DNA of 64,000 nucleotides from Clostridia bacterium (GCA_017461945.1 JAFTSB010000003.1:17453-81452); one strand, 5' to 3'. Positions 7,620-16,493 are shown, numbered from the stretch's first letter. A program made the numbers and translations. The notes: generated by a model not told the origin, from the sequence alone.

Positions 7620-8561
7620 ATGGCAGATAAGATTGCAACCAGAGAAGCTTATGGCAACGCGCTTGCCGAGCTTGGTGAAAAATATGATTTTGTAGTGCTG
7701 GATGCCGACCTGTCGGCAGCCACCAAAACCGGCGTTTTCAAAAAGAAGTACCCCGAGCGCTTCTTTAACTGCGGTATTGCAGAGGGCAACATGATGAGCG
7801 TGGCCGCCGGCCTCGCCGCAGCCGGCAAGGTTCCCTTTGCCTCTACCTTTGCAATGTTCGCCGCCGGACGTGCCTTTGAGCAGATCCGCAACTCCATCGG
7901 CTATCCTCACCTCAATGTGAAAATCGGCGCTACCCATGCCGGCATCACCGTTGGCGAGGACGGTGCCACCCACCAGTGCAACGAGGATCTGGCTTTGATG
8001 CGCACCATTCCCGGTATGACCATTATCAACCCTGCCGATGCGGTTGAGGCAAAGGCTGCTGTAGAGGCCGCCATCAACTTCAATGGTCCCGTTTATATGC
8101 GCTTTGGCCGTTTCGCCGTTCCGGTGATCAACGACAAGCCCGACTATAAGTTTGAGATCGGCAAGGGCGTAACCTTGACCGAGGGCAAGGATGTGACCAT
8201 CGTGGCCACCGGTCTGATGGTCTCCATGGCTCTGGAGGCTGCCGAGACCCTGAAGGCCGAGGGCATTTCTGCCCGTGTGATCAACATTCACACCATCAAG
8301 CCCTTGGATGAGGAGCTGATTCTGAAGGCTGCCAAGGAGACCGGCGCCATCGTTACCGCCGAGGAGCATAGCGTGATCGGTGGTCTGGGTGCCGCCGTTA
8401 CCGAGTGCGTTTGCGGCGCTTGCCCCGTTCCCGTAACCCGCGTTGGTGTCAACGATACCTACGGCCATTCCGGCACCGTTCCCGCGCTGCTGGAAATGTA
8501 CGGTCTGACCCCTGCAAACATTGTGGAAAAGGCAAAGGCTGCTATCGCTTTGAAGAAGTAA
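7620..8561 (+). CDS. Transketolase, C-terminal (pyrimidine-binding) subunit
   Basis: 313 aa, ATG preceded by GGGGG. Matches the transketolase C-half: a pyrimidine-binding domain with FFNCGIAEGNMMSVAAGLA (the catalytic Glu is in GIAEGNM), the FASTFAMFAAGRAFEQIRN segment, GATHAGITVGEDGATHQ, and a C-terminal domain with GLMVSMALEAAETL and EEHSVIGGLG. It completes the active site of the N-terminal subunit encoded just upstream. Length is typical for the split enzyme (about 310 aa). Confidence 0.95.
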   Translation: MADKIATREAYGNALAELGEKYDFVVLDADLSAATKTGVFKKKYPERFFNCGIAEGNMMSVAAGLAAAGKVPFASTFAMFAAGRAFEQIRNSIGYPHLNVKIGATHAGITVGEDGATHQCNEDLALMRTIPGMTIINPADAVEAKAAVEAAINFNGPVYMRFGRFAVPVINDKPDYKFEIGKGVTLTEGKDVTIVATGLMVSMALEAAETLKAEGISARVINIHTIKPLDEELILKAAKETGAIVTAEEHSVIGGLGAAVTECVCGACPVPVTRVGVNDTYGHSGTVPALLEMYGLTPANIVEKAKAAIALKK

Positions 8562-8571
8562 TGCAAATTCC

Positions 8572-8606
8572 AATACCCGAAGCCGATATCGGCTTCGGGT
8601 ATTTTA
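8572..8606 (+). terminator. Terminator of the transketolase operon
   Basis: A perfect 32-bp palindrome (arms beginning AATACCCGAAGCCGAT at 8572) followed by TTA. In RNA the central bases form the loop. Confidence 0.85.
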
Positions 8607-8631
8607 GAAACGCTGACATAGGGGAGTTACA

Positions 8632-8979
8632 ATGGAGACCAAATTATTTACCAAAAACGACAGCGGATTTCTCTGCGCCCATTGCGGCAAAGAGGTGGAG
8701 CCCCTGGGCTATACCTCTCGCAACCATTGCCCCTACTGTTTGTGGAGCCTGCACGTGGATGTGAACCCCGGCGACCGCGCCAACGAGTGCGGCGGTGGGA
8801 TGGAGCCCATTGCGGCCAAGCCCGATGCCAAGGCGGGATTTGTGATCCTGCACCGCTGTACCAAGTGTGGAGAACTGCACCCCAACAAGGCGGCCTATGG
8901 CTCTCATCCGGGGGCAGGAAAGCTGGATAGTACCAAGCTGCTGATCGCCCTCACGGCGCGGCCCTGGATAGACGCATAA
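8632..8979 (+). CDS. RNHCP domain-containing cysteine-rich protein
   Basis: 115 aa, ATG after GGGGAG. An N-terminal CAHCGKEVEP knuckle is followed by the family hallmark RNHCPYCLWSLHVD, then PGDRANECGGGM and a C-terminal HRCTKCGELHPN. Eight cysteines arranged as CxxC pairs suggest zinc binding. This fits the RNHCP family (Pfam PF12647), whose biochemical role is unknown. The following lipoprotein gene starts 18 bases later, so both are likely co-transcribed, although no clear promoter is visible between the transketolase terminator and this gene. Confidence 0.85.
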   Translation: METKLFTKNDSGFLCAHCGKEVEPLGYTSRNHCPYCLWSLHVDVNPGDRANECGGGMEPIAAKPDAKAGFVILHRCTKCGELHPNKAAYGSHPGAGKLDSTKLLIALTARPWIDA

Positions 8980-8997
8980 AGCAAAGGTGGTGAATTT

Positions 8998-9228
8998 GTG
9001 ATACCGTATCAGAGATTTTTGACCCTATTGGCGCTGTTGTTGCTTTGTATTAGCCTGCTTTGCGCCTGCGCATCGCAAGGGGAGCCTGCCGCTTATGACA
9101 CGGGGGAGCACACCCACGTTTACGGCAAATGGTGCGATGCCGCCCCCACCGAGGAGGGCGCTGCCGTTACCCACGAGGTGCGGTATTGCAAGATCTGCCA
9201 CGCCGAGGAAACGCGGAGCAAGGAATAA
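8998..9228 (+). CDS. Small lipoprotein with a CxxC motif
   Basis: 76 aa from a GTG start that lies eight bases after AGGTGGTG. Residues 6-24 are a hydrophobic signal sequence ending in LLCAC, a lipobox, so the mature protein should be lipid-anchored at Cys. The mature part, EHTHVYGKWCDAAP and later RYCKICHAEE, resembles the short HTHxYGxW...CxxCG modules found in surface proteins of Clostridia. Function unknown. A strong terminator follows. Confidence 0.7.
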   Translation: MIPYQRFLTLLALLLLCISLLCACASQGEPAAYDTGEHTHVYGKWCDAAPTEEGAAVTHEVRYCKICHAEETRSKE

Positions 9229-9247
9229 GCGCGTAGCTATAACACGC

Positions 9248-9286
9248 AAAAAGAGCGAGAAGAAAGTCTTTCTTCTCGCTCTTTTT
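9248..9286 (+). terminator. Intrinsic terminator after the lipoprotein gene
   Basis: A 19-bp inverted repeat (AAAAAGAGCGAGAAGAAAG at 9248-9266, complement at 9268-9286) ending in T5. The following 170 bases up to 9458 contain nothing I recognise. Confidence 0.9.
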
Positions 9287-9458
9287 GCATCTTCGTGAAA
9301 ATAACCTACCAAAGGGTGAAAAATGCGTTCGCCTTAGGCACTCTCTATGGGAAAGCTTTGCAATAGCGGGCGCGCCGGCCGTTTTGCCGAGAACGCCGTT
9401 ATCGGTGTCCCCCGACCGGCAAATTCGTCCGTTTGCGCTGCCGGAGCGTTGCACCCCT

Positions 9459-10352
9459 TTACAGCTCCCAAATATAGGGCTTCTGCTCCTTTGCTTGCCG
9501 TGTTACATTGTGGCAAAAGTGGGTGGCGTGGGGGTAACCGCTGATGCCAAATATGCCACGCGGCCCAATGCAAGCGCCGTTCTTCACGGGGCCGCAGGCG
9601 GCGTAGGCCACGGTCAAAGCGGCCTTTTCCTTGGAATGGGTAACGAGATACAACGCTCCGTGACCCAGCTTGGAGAACAGCGGATGATGGGTGGTCTTGC
9701 TCGGATCCAGCAGAGAGGTGGCGGTAATGCCGGGATGTGCAGCCACGAAGCGCGGCTGTTTTTCACCCCGTTGGGTGGCTTTTTGCAGGGCATAGGCCGA
9801 TAGCAGCAGCTTGCTTTCGGCATATTCCCGATAGCCTTCTTTCGCGCGCGGTGCGCTGCGGCCGACCTTGCCAAACCGATCCACCAGGCTGGTGGTAAAC
9901 ACCACGCGCCCGTCTCTCCCCAGCAGGGGGAGCAGCTCCTCGGTCAGCTTGACCGTGCCGATGTAGTTGATGCCGACGGTGGCAGGCAGGCCGTCGGCCG
10001 TTTGGCCTTCTTTGGGATAATAGACCCCTGCACAATGGATCAATAGGTCAATTTTCTGATACCGTTCCTTGATTTTTGCGACAAAACCGTCCATAGAGGC
10101 AAAGGACGCCAGATCTACCAGCATCAGGGCGATCTTGCTCTTGGGGTAGGCGGCGCGCAGCTGCTGCAGGGCAGTTATGCCCCGTTCCTTGCTGCGGCAG
10201 GCCAGTATCACGCAGGCCCCCAGCGATAGCAAATGCTGTGCCGTGGCAAAGCCGATACCGCTGTTGGCACCGGTGATCACGGCCAGCTTGTGCTTGGCAA
10301 TGCAGCCCTGCCGGCGCAGCCAAGATGCATAGGACAATTGCTTTTGATCCAT
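9459..10352 (-). CDS. Short-chain dehydrogenase/reductase (SDR)
   Basis: 297 aa. Start chosen at the ATG at 10352 (MDQKQL), preceded by AAAGGAG; a TTG five codons upstream overlaps that ribosome-binding site and is unlikely. Classic SDR features: the NAD(P)-binding TGANSGIGFATA near residue 28, CRSKERG after the second strand (an Arg/Ser pair suggests NADPH), DLASFAS, the HCAGVYY region in the place of NNAG, and the catalytic YAESK. The overall pattern, with a long substrate loop, is like retinol dehydrogenase/WWOX-type SDRs. The substrate is unknown. Confidence 0.88.
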   Translation of the reverse strand: MDQKQLSYASWLRRQGCIAKHKLAVITGANSGIGFATAQHLLSLGACVILACRSKERGITALQQLRAAYPKSKIALMLVDLASFASMDGFVAKIKERYQKIDLLIHCAGVYYPKEGQTADGLPATVGINYIGTVKLTEELLPLLGRDGRVVFTTSLVDRFGKVGRSAPRAKEGYREYAESKLLLSAYALQKATQRGEKQPRFVAAHPGITATSLLDPSKTTHHPLFSKLGHGALYLVTHSKEKAALTVAYAACGPVKNGACIGPRGIFGISGYPHATHFCHNVTRQAKEQKPYIWEL

Positions 10353-10365
10353 ATAGGCTCCTTTC

Positions 10366-10395
10366 AAAAATCCGCCAAGGCAGGCCTTGGCGGAT
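10366..10395 (-). terminator. Hairpin between the membrane protein gene and the SDR gene
   Basis: On the minus strand an 11-bp stem (ATCCGCCAAGG with its complement, 10395-10370) closes over a 4-nt loop and is followed by TTTTT. It lies between the stop of the upstream membrane-protein gene (10403) and the start of the SDR gene (10352), and the T-run nearly touches the SDR ribosome-binding site. It may act as terminator or attenuator. Confidence 0.75.
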
Positions 10396-10402
10396 AGGGT
10401 CG

Positions 10403-12091
10403 TCAGGGCAGAGTCAGCTCTGCCGGAATATAAATATTGGCGGGCATACGGTGGAACTCGGCGGTGGGGTCGCCGTCGTAGCCGTCCATGGCGCGGTAAA
10501 GCACATAATCCTGCTGCGGTGCCTCGGCACCGATCACAATGGGGCGCTGGGCGCGGATATAGTCGGCCTGCCAGGTGGGATAATCGGGATAGAAAAAGTC
10601 GCCGCAGTTGGTAAACATCGGGCAGAAATTTTCACCAAATACGGCATAAATGCCGTTTTCGGTGGTGTTGACGACGTTTTTGTCGGGAAAGGCGGTTTGC
10701 AGCGTGTGCATCGCCTCAAAGAGTCGATCGTAATAATCGGCCATCTCCCCGGAAATATACAAGCCGTCCAAATGGTGATAGTAGGCGTTTTCATAGCGCC
10801 CCCACTTGGTGGTCTCAACCAGACGAATGCCGCCGCGTACCGCGTGATAGCCCACGTTGGTGCCAAAGCACAGCAGGCAGACCAGCACAAGGGCGATCAA
10901 GGGCCTGCGCCCCTCGCGCAAAAAAGCAAAGGGACGGCAATTCATCCATAGCGAGAGCAACCGCCCCGCCAGCAGGATCATGGCAGGAACGCAGAGAAAT
11001 GCCCCCCAGTACCAATGGCGCAGACAATCCACGGGATAGTACTGGTGCCACTCGGCAACGGCGAAAATGCAGTAAAACAGTAAGGAAAGCTCCTTGGGGG
11101 TGGGGGTGAAATCCGGGTTCTTTTTTCGACTTGCCAGTAACAGCCGCACGATCTCCCATACCGCCAGCGCCAGCGCAGAAGCCGGGAGAAAGGCCCAAAA
11201 AACATTGAAAACCGCAGGGGTCCACAAGTGGCGGAAGGGGGCAAGGAACAGATCGTATAGCAGCAGCCCTACAAAACCATAACCGCCGTAAAGCTCGCCC
11301 TCGGCGCGATCGGTGGCCAGATTCAGCATGCCCGAAAGGCTCTGCTGCACAAAATCACCCATGGCACCGTTTGCCAAAATGGGGAGAAGAAACAGTAAAA
11401 TACCAGCGGCGACACCGGCTACAAACAGTAAAAATAACGCGAAAAAACGCACACGTATGGGCTTTTTTTGCCTTGCAAGAAAGATAGCGCCGCCTATACA
11501 TAGCAGCCCGGCCAGTATAGTAACCAGCCCGACGGGCTGTCTTGCCCAAAAGGTTAAGGCTGCGCAAAGGCCCGATAGGGCTGATAGCAGCAGTCCGACC
11601 TTTCCGGCATGCTCTATGGCCCACAGCAGACTGTAAAGTGAAAGCAGCATAAACAGCAGGGCGAACACGCTGGACCAGGGGTGAAATTCCCAAAAGAAAT
11701 AGGGGGCAAGAAATAGGGTGATGCCGGTGGCGGCCAGGGCGGTGGGGGTGCCCGTCAGCTTTTTGACCACCAGATACAGCAGGGTGTAATCAGCGGCGTA
11801 ACAGAGAGCGGTGGCTAGATGGATCGAGGTGATCCGCTCGCCAAAGATCCGGATAAACAGCGCCTGCACATAGGCGGTCAGCGCACCGTATTGGGTAAAG
11901 GTCTCGCGAAACATCACCTTGCCGGCGGCCACATCCAGGGCGGTTTTGTACATCAGTCCCGTGTGGTGGGCATCCATATCAATAATGGCAAAGCGATAGA
12001 CCAGCAGGGCAGAAAGGATGAAAATATACAGTGGGATCCCACGGCAGACCAGATCGGTTACCGTGCGTCGCGTAGGTACTTTAATCTGCAT
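10403..12091 (-). CDS. Polytopic membrane protein, GT-C glycosyltransferase-like
   Basis: 562 aa. Start placed at the ATG at 12091 after GGAAAGGAG. About ten hydrophobic segments occur in the first 420 residues, and the last ~150 residues are hydrophilic. An acidic pair in the first extracytoplasmic loop (FAIIDMDAHHTGLMYKTALD) and the overall layout resemble GT-C-fold glycosyltransferases/O-antigen-type membrane proteins, but I cannot name a specific family. C-terminal segment has FCPMFTNCGDFFYPD. It has its own promoter, divergent from the U32 operon. Confidence 0.65.
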   Translation of the reverse strand: MQIKVPTRRTVTDLVCRGIPLYIFILSALLVYRFAIIDMDAHHTGLMYKTALDVAAGKVMFRETFTQYGALTAYVQALFIRIFGERITSIHLATALCYAADYTLLYLVVKKLTGTPTALAATGITLFLAPYFFWEFHPWSSVFALLFMLLSLYSLLWAIEHAGKVGLLLSALSGLCAALTFWARQPVGLVTILAGLLCIGGAIFLARQKKPIRVRFFALFLLFVAGVAAGILLFLLPILANGAMGDFVQQSLSGMLNLATDRAEGELYGGYGFVGLLLYDLFLAPFRHLWTPAVFNVFWAFLPASALALAVWEIVRLLLASRKKNPDFTPTPKELSLLFYCIFAVAEWHQYYPVDCLRHWYWGAFLCVPAMILLAGRLLSLWMNCRPFAFLREGRRPLIALVLVCLLCFGTNVGYHAVRGGIRLVETTKWGRYENAYYHHLDGLYISGEMADYYDRLFEAMHTLQTAFPDKNVVNTTENGIYAVFGENFCPMFTNCGDFFYPDYPTWQADYIRAQRPIVIGAEAPQQDYVLYRAMDGYDGDPTAEFHRMPANIYIPAELTLP

Positions 12092-12117
12092 TTCATCACT
12101 CCTTTCCCGTTTTTTAT

Positions 12118-12146
12118 AGTATACCATACGGTGGCACGGAATGCAA
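12118..12146 (-). promoter_or_regulatory. Promoter of the membrane protein gene
   Basis: On the minus strand TTGCAT (12146-12141), 17 bp, TATACT (12123-12118). It is back to back with the promoter at 12170. Confidence 0.65.
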
Positions 12147-12169
12147 GTGATTTCTGCATCCTGCTTTTC

Positions 12170-12198
12170 TTGACAGATGCCTTGAAAAGGATTATAAT
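12170..12198 (+). promoter_or_regulatory. Promoter of the U32-rarA-uppP-rnmV genes
   Basis: TTGACA at 12170-12175 and TATAAT at 12193-12198, both consensus, spacer 17 bp. Confidence 0.88.
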
Positions 12199-12243
12199 AA
12201 AATAAGAATGACTTTTCCGCATAACGGAGAGAAGGAGAGACCC

Positions 12244-13491
12244 ATGACCGAGCTGCTGTCCCCTGCGGGCAATTTTGAAAAATTAAAGGCCGCGCTGCGC
12301 TTTGGCGCCGATGCGGTGTATCTGGCCGGCAAGTGCTTTGGCATGCGCTCGGCTGCCGATAACTTTACCGACGAGGAGCTGGCCGAGGCCGTTGCCTATA
12401 CCCACGCTCGCGGAAAAAAGCTTTATGTTACCGTTAACACCATGCCCCATGGGGCGGAATATCCCCACCTGCGGCGCTATTTGCAGACCGTGGGTGAGGT
12501 GGGCGCGGACGCGGTGATCGTCAGCGATATGGGTGTGTTTGCCACCGTGCGCGAGCTTTTGCCCCAAATGGATATTCACGTTTCCACTCAAGCCAGCATT
12601 GTCAGCCCGGCGGCGGCCTGTGCCTGGGCGGCGCTTGGTGCCACTCGCTTGGTGCTGGCGCGTGAATTGAATTTGGAGGAGGTGCGCGCCATTCGGCAGG
12701 CGCTGGATCCCAAGGTGGAGCTGGAGGCCTTTGTGCATGGCTCAATGTGCGTGTCGTATAGCGGACGGTGCATGCTTTCCAACCAATTTACGGGGCGTGA
12801 CGCCAACCGTGGCGGCTGTGCCCAGCCCTGCCGCTGGAACTATACCATCGTGGAGGAAAAGCGCCCTGACGAGCGGCTGCCGGTAATGGAAAATGAAAAC
12901 GGTACCTTTATTTTGTCGTCACGGGATATGTGTGCTTTGCGCCACGTGCCGGAGCTGATCGAGGCCGGCGTGGCTTCCTTTAAGATCGAGGGGCGTATGA
13001 AAAGCGCCTATTACACCGCCGTGGTCACCAACGCTTACCGTATGGCGATGGATGCCTATTTGCGTGACCCTGCAGGCTATCGCTTTGACGAGCAATGGTA
13101 TCGGGAGGTGGAGAGCGTTTCCCACCGGGCCTATTGCACCGGCTTTTGGTTTGACGATCCAAAGGAAAATCCCCAGCTCACTGAGGATGTGGGCTATATT
13201 CGCGAAAAGGCCTATTTTGCTACGGTCACCCGGCGTGGCGGTGCCCCTGCCGGCTTGGTTGAGGAAACCGAGGAGGGCGTGCTGTGTCAGCTGATGCAGC
13301 GTAACAAGGTCTCGCTGGGCGACACCGCCGAGCTATTGACCCCCGGGCGCGTGGGTATTCCCTTTGTGGCAAAGGAGCTGTATGACGAGAACGGCGCTCC
13401 TATTTTGTCGGCCCCTCACCCCATGATGACCTTTTACTGCCGCCTCCCGCACGAGGCACAGGCAGGGGATATCATCCGCGCGGGTGCGTGA
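12244..13491 (+). CDS. U32 family peptidase/tRNA hydroxylation-type protein
   Basis: 415 aa, ATG after GGAGAGA. The start MTELLSPAGNFEKLKAAL and the motif HGSMCVSYSGRCMLSNQ followed by ANRGGCAQPCRW are the U32 signature; its four cysteines bind an iron-sulphur cluster in characterised relatives. U32 proteins include collagenase-like PrtC and TrhP, which makes 5-hydroxyuridine in tRNA. The family's tRNA-modifying members have this length and the KIEGRMKS segment, so a tRNA role is more likely than proteolysis, but this is inference. First gene of a four-gene plus-strand run with short gaps. Confidence 0.88.
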   Translation: MTELLSPAGNFEKLKAALRFGADAVYLAGKCFGMRSAADNFTDEELAEAVAYTHARGKKLYVTVNTMPHGAEYPHLRRYLQTVGEVGADAVIVSDMGVFATVRELLPQMDIHVSTQASIVSPAAACAWAALGATRLVLARELNLEEVRAIRQALDPKVELEAFVHGSMCVSYSGRCMLSNQFTGRDANRGGCAQPCRWNYTIVEEKRPDERLPVMENENGTFILSSRDMCALRHVPELIEAGVASFKIEGRMKSAYYTAVVTNAYRMAMDAYLRDPAGYRFDEQWYREVESVSHRAYCTGFWFDDPKENPQLTEDVGYIREKAYFATVTRRGGAPAGLVEETEEGVLCQLMQRNKVSLGDTAELLTPGRVGIPFVAKELYDENGAPILSAPHPMMTFYCRLPHEAQAGDIIRAGA

Positions 13492-13524
13492 GCAAGACCT
13501 TAACAAAACGTGTGAGGAAACGGT

Positions 13525-14775
13525 ATGAGAAACGAGCAGCTGGCCGACATTTTGCGGCCCGATTCCTTTGATACCATTGTGGGGCAGACCCATCTGTTTG
13601 GCCCCCGTGGCGTGGTGCGTCGCATGGTGGAAAACGGACGCATTACCAATATGATCTTCTTTGGCCCTCCCGGCACGGGCAAGACCACGGCCGCAGCCAT
13701 CATTGCCAAGCAATCGGGGATGGTGTTCCGCCGATTGAACTGCACCTCGGCAAGCCTGAACGACGTCAAGCAGGTGCTGGCCGAAACCGCCAACGTGTTT
13801 GGGGCAGGGGGGATCTTGCTGTATTTGGATGAGATCCAGTATTTCAATCGCAAGCAGCAGCAATCCCTGCTGGAGTATATGGAGGATGGGCGCGTGACAC
13901 TGATTGCCTCCACCACCGAAAATCCCCATTTTTACATTTATAACGCAATCATTTCCCGTTCGTCGTTGTTCGAGTTCCGCCCCGTGCGCCCTGCCGATAT
14001 GGTGCCGGCGTTGGGGCGCGCCCTGGACCATCTTAATCGAGAGCACGGTACTCAGGTCAGTGCCCCTGAGGAGGTGCTTTTCTACATCGCCAACGGTGTG
14101 CGTGGCGACGTGCGACGGGGCATCGGCCTTTTGGAAAATGCCTATTTCGCCGCCGATCCGCAGGGCGAGCAGCCTGCCATCACCAAAGAAAATGTCGACG
14201 ATTTTTATGTACGTATCGGTAATTTTAATGACGATACCCATTACGATCTGCTTTCCTGCCTGCAAAAATCCATCCGCGGCTCCGATCCGGATGCCACCGC
14301 CTTTTACGTGGCCAAGCTGGTGGCCGCAGGCGAGCTGATCTCCCTTTGCCGTCGCTTGCAGGTCATCGCCTCTGAGGATATCGGCCTGGCCTATCCCCAA
14401 GCACCCATGATCGTGCGTGCCTGCTGCGAGTCGGCGATGGAGCTGGGATTGCCCGAGGGGCGCATTCCCTTGATCCACGCGGCGTTGTTGCTGGCCACCG
14501 CGCCCAAATCCAATACGGCCTATATTGCGTTGGCTGCTGCCACCGAGGATGTGGACCAGGGCCTTGGTACCGAGGTACCCGTGCATTTGCAATCCCCCCT
14601 GTTCAAGGGCTACAAATACCCCCACGATTTCACCTGCGACTACGTGCGTCAGCAATATTTGCCCAATGATCTGCGCGGCCGCAAATATTACGAATACGGT
14701 GAGAACAAGGCCGAGCAGGCCGCCAAGGCCTATGCCGAGTTTGTCCGTCAGAACGGCGGCAAGCCCAAGCCCTGA
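13525..14775 (+). CDS. rarA: Replication-associated recombination protein RarA/MgsA (AAA+ ATPase)
   Basis: 416 aa, ATG after GAGGAAA. The N-terminal LADILRPDSFDTIVGQTHL replaces the usual RP..ldd.vGQ..ll; Walker A is GPPGTGKTT near residue 48, Walker B is LLYLDEIQYFN, and sensor 1 is LIASTTENP, diagnostic for RarA/WRNIP1. The C-terminal part has the conserved DDTHYDLLSCLQKSIRGSDP, AMELGLPEG and YKYPHDF elements of the tetramerisation domain. It acts at stalled replication forks. It begins 34 bases after the U32 gene. Confidence 0.95.
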   Translation: MRNEQLADILRPDSFDTIVGQTHLFGPRGVVRRMVENGRITNMIFFGPPGTGKTTAAAIIAKQSGMVFRRLNCTSASLNDVKQVLAETANVFGAGGILLYLDEIQYFNRKQQQSLLEYMEDGRVTLIASTTENPHFYIYNAIISRSSLFEFRPVRPADMVPALGRALDHLNREHGTQVSAPEEVLFYIANGVRGDVRRGIGLLENAYFAADPQGEQPAITKENVDDFYVRIGNFNDDTHYDLLSCLQKSIRGSDPDATAFYVAKLVAAGELISLCRRLQVIASEDIGLAYPQAPMIVRACCESAMELGLPEGRIPLIHAALLLATAPKSNTAYIALAAATEDVDQGLGTEVPVHLQSPLFKGYKYPHDFTCDYVRQQYLPNDLRGRKYYEYGENKAEQAAKAYAEFVRQNGGKPKP

Positions 14776-14837
14776 TCCACCTGGTATGTTTGAAGCCCCT
14801 ATCGCTTATAATAGTATCAGCGTAAGGGGGTGCGTTT

Positions 14838-15659
14838 ATGTGGTATGAGCTGTTGGTTGCCGCCATATACGGCATTGTGGAGGGTGTGACCGAATGGTTG
14901 CCTATTTCCTCCACGGGGCATCTGATCCTGCTGGAACGGGTGCTGGCATTGCCGTTGCGCCCGGCGGTCCGCGAGCTGTTTGAGGTGCTGATCCAGCTGG
15001 GGGCGATCCTGGCGGTGGCGGTCATCTTTTGGCGGCTGCTGTGGCCCTTTGCAAAAGAAAAAGCCAAGCGCCGTGCCGCGTGGGCGTTGTGGGGCAGGGT
15101 GCTGCTTGCCACGTTGCCGGCAGCCCTTATGGGGCTTTTGCTGGATGATTGGATCACCGCCCATTTGTTCCGCGCACCGGTGGTGGCAGGGGCCTTGATC
15201 GTTTACGGTGTGGCCTTTTTGCTGATTGAGCGTTATCAAAAAAACCGGCCAACGGTGCAAGAAACCACGCACATTTCTTACCGTACCGCCCTTGGTGTGG
15301 GGTTGTTTCAGATGCTGGCCCTGCTGCCCGGCACCTCTCGCTCCGGCGCAACGATTTTGGGCGGTATGCTATTGGGCCTTTCTCGCACAGTGGCCGCGGA
15401 ATTTTCCTTTTTCCTTGGCATTCCCACCATGCTGGGGGCAGGAGCCTTAAAGAGTGTCAAGTTTTTTGCCGATGGCAACGTGCTGACTGTGAACGAAGCG
15501 GTATTGCTAACGGTTGCCGCCGCTACTGCTTTTTTGGTGTCAATGGCGGTCATCCGCTTTCTCACCGACTTTGTGCGCCGCCATTCCTTTGCCGGCTTTG
15601 GTGTGTATCGCATTGTGCTGGGCGGCGCGGTGTTGCTGCTATTTTTGTTTGAAAATTGA
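14838..15659 (+). CDS. uppP: Undecaprenyl-diphosphatase UppP (BacA)
   Basis: 273 aa, ATG 7 bases after GGGGGTG. Integral membrane enzyme that dephosphorylates undecaprenyl diphosphate to recycle the lipid carrier of peptidoglycan synthesis. Both active-site signatures are present: EGVTEWLPISSTGHLIL near residue 16 and LLPGTSRSGATILGG in the second half. About eight membrane segments and a normal length. A TATAAT at 14807-14812 lacks a good -35 box, so an extra weak promoter is possible. Confidence 0.95.
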   Translation: MWYELLVAAIYGIVEGVTEWLPISSTGHLILLERVLALPLRPAVRELFEVLIQLGAILAVAVIFWRLLWPFAKEKAKRRAAWALWGRVLLATLPAALMGLLLDDWITAHLFRAPVVAGALIVYGVAFLLIERYQKNRPTVQETTHISYRTALGVGLFQMLALLPGTSRSGATILGGMLLGLSRTVAAEFSFFLGIPTMLGAGALKSVKFFADGNVLTVNEAVLLTVAAATAFLVSMAVIRFLTDFVRRHSFAGFGVYRIVLGGAVLLLFLFEN

Positions 15660-15667
15660 GGAACCGT

Positions 15668-16246
15668 ATGGAAAAATTAAAGATCAGATATCCCGTGATC
15701 GTAGAAGGGAAATACGATCGCTTGCGTTTGCTTTCGGTGATGGAGGGGCAGATTCTAACCACCGATGGATTTGGTATATTCAAGAAAAAGGAAAAGCTGG
15801 CGCTGCTGCGCACCCTGGCGAAAAAGACCCCCATTGTGGTGCTGACCGACCCCGACGGCGCAGGCACGCTGATCCGCTCTCATATCGGCTCTGCGATTCC
15901 GCGGGAGCGGCTGATTCCGCTGTACGTTCCCCGGATACCGGGCAAAGAAAAGCGCAAGGCGGAGCCCTCCGCCGCAGGCTTTTTGGGGGTGGAAGGGCAG
16001 GAGCGACAACTGCTGTACGATCTGCTGGCTCCCCTTGCTGTCGACGACTCCCTTGTCGAAAACCCCCTTTCCAAGGTGGATTTTTATGAGGATGGCCTGA
16101 CCGGTACCGAGAACGCCGCCGCCAGACGCGATGCGCTGGCCGCGCAGTTTGATCTGCCGCCCGAAATGACCCCCAATGCCTTGCTGGCGGCGTTGCGCGT
16201 AGTGGCAACCTATGACGAATACAAAGCGGCCGTGGCTGCTTTGTAA
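15668..16246 (+). CDS. rnmV: Ribonuclease M5-like Toprim protein
   Basis: 192 aa; start ATG at 15668 follows GAGGAACC, eight bases after uppP stops. The Toprim fold is visible: the catalytic Glu in YPVIVEGKYDRLRL near residue 10, then VVLTDPDGAGTLIRSHI with the DxD pair, followed by YVPRI and GFLGVEG, in the place of the GVGVEHA segment of RNase M5. Known members mature 5S rRNA precursors. Sequence around residue 90 (KRKAEPSAAG) departs from the usual RKEA..GKG, so assignment to RNase M5 is good but not certain. A terminator follows at once. Confidence 0.8.
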   Translation: MEKLKIRYPVIVEGKYDRLRLLSVMEGQILTTDGFGIFKKKEKLALLRTLAKKTPIVVLTDPDGAGTLIRSHIGSAIPRERLIPLYVPRIPGKEKRKAEPSAAGFLGVEGQERQLLYDLLAPLAVDDSLVENPLSKVDFYEDGLTGTENAAARRDALAAQFDLPPEMTPNALLAALRVVATYDEYKAAVAAL

Positions 16247-16249
16247 TGC

Positions 16250-16285
16250 TTTGGCGCCCGTAAAGGGCGCCAAAAACTTTTTTAA
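16250..16285 (+). terminator. Terminator of the U32-rnmV run
   Basis: TTTGGCGCCC at 16250-16259 pairs with 16265-16274, followed by AACTTTTTT. Confidence 0.85.
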
Positions 16286-16304
16286 AAAATTTTGCAAAAA
16301 GGGC

Positions 16305-16333
16305 TTGCATTTTCTTTTGACTTGTGATATAAT
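16305..16333 (+). promoter_or_regulatory. Promoter of tRNA-Glu
   Basis: TTGCAT at 16305-16310, 17 bp, TATAAT at 16328-16333; the tRNA starts 17 bases after the -10 box. Confidence 0.85.
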
Positions 16334-16350
16334 AGCACAGTACTCAATAA

Positions 16351-16425
16351 GGCCCGTTAGTCAAGCGGCTAAGACGTCGCCCTCTCACGGCGAAGGCATG
16401 GGTTCGATTCCCGTACGGGTCACCA
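16351..16425 (+). tRNA. tRNA-Glu (anticodon CTC)
   Basis: 75 bases with encoded CCA. Acceptor GGCCCGT/ACGGGTC has one G-T wobble, the anticodon stem TCGCC/GGCGA closes the loop CTCTCAC giving anticodon CTC, and the T-loop is TTCGATT. It is a single-tRNA transcript between its own promoter and terminator. Confidence 0.95.
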
Positions 16426-16466
16426 AAAGCAAAAGACCACCTCAAGCGAGGTGGTCTTTTGCTTTT
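16425..16466 (+). terminator. Terminator of tRNA-Glu
   Basis: A 19-bp inverted repeat (left arm from AAAAGCAAAAGACCACCTC, right arm 16448-16466) that starts at the last base of the tRNA, with a terminal T-rich tail. Confidence 0.9.
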
Positions 16467-16493
16467 GACGGCCCATATGGGCCTTCATCGAAC

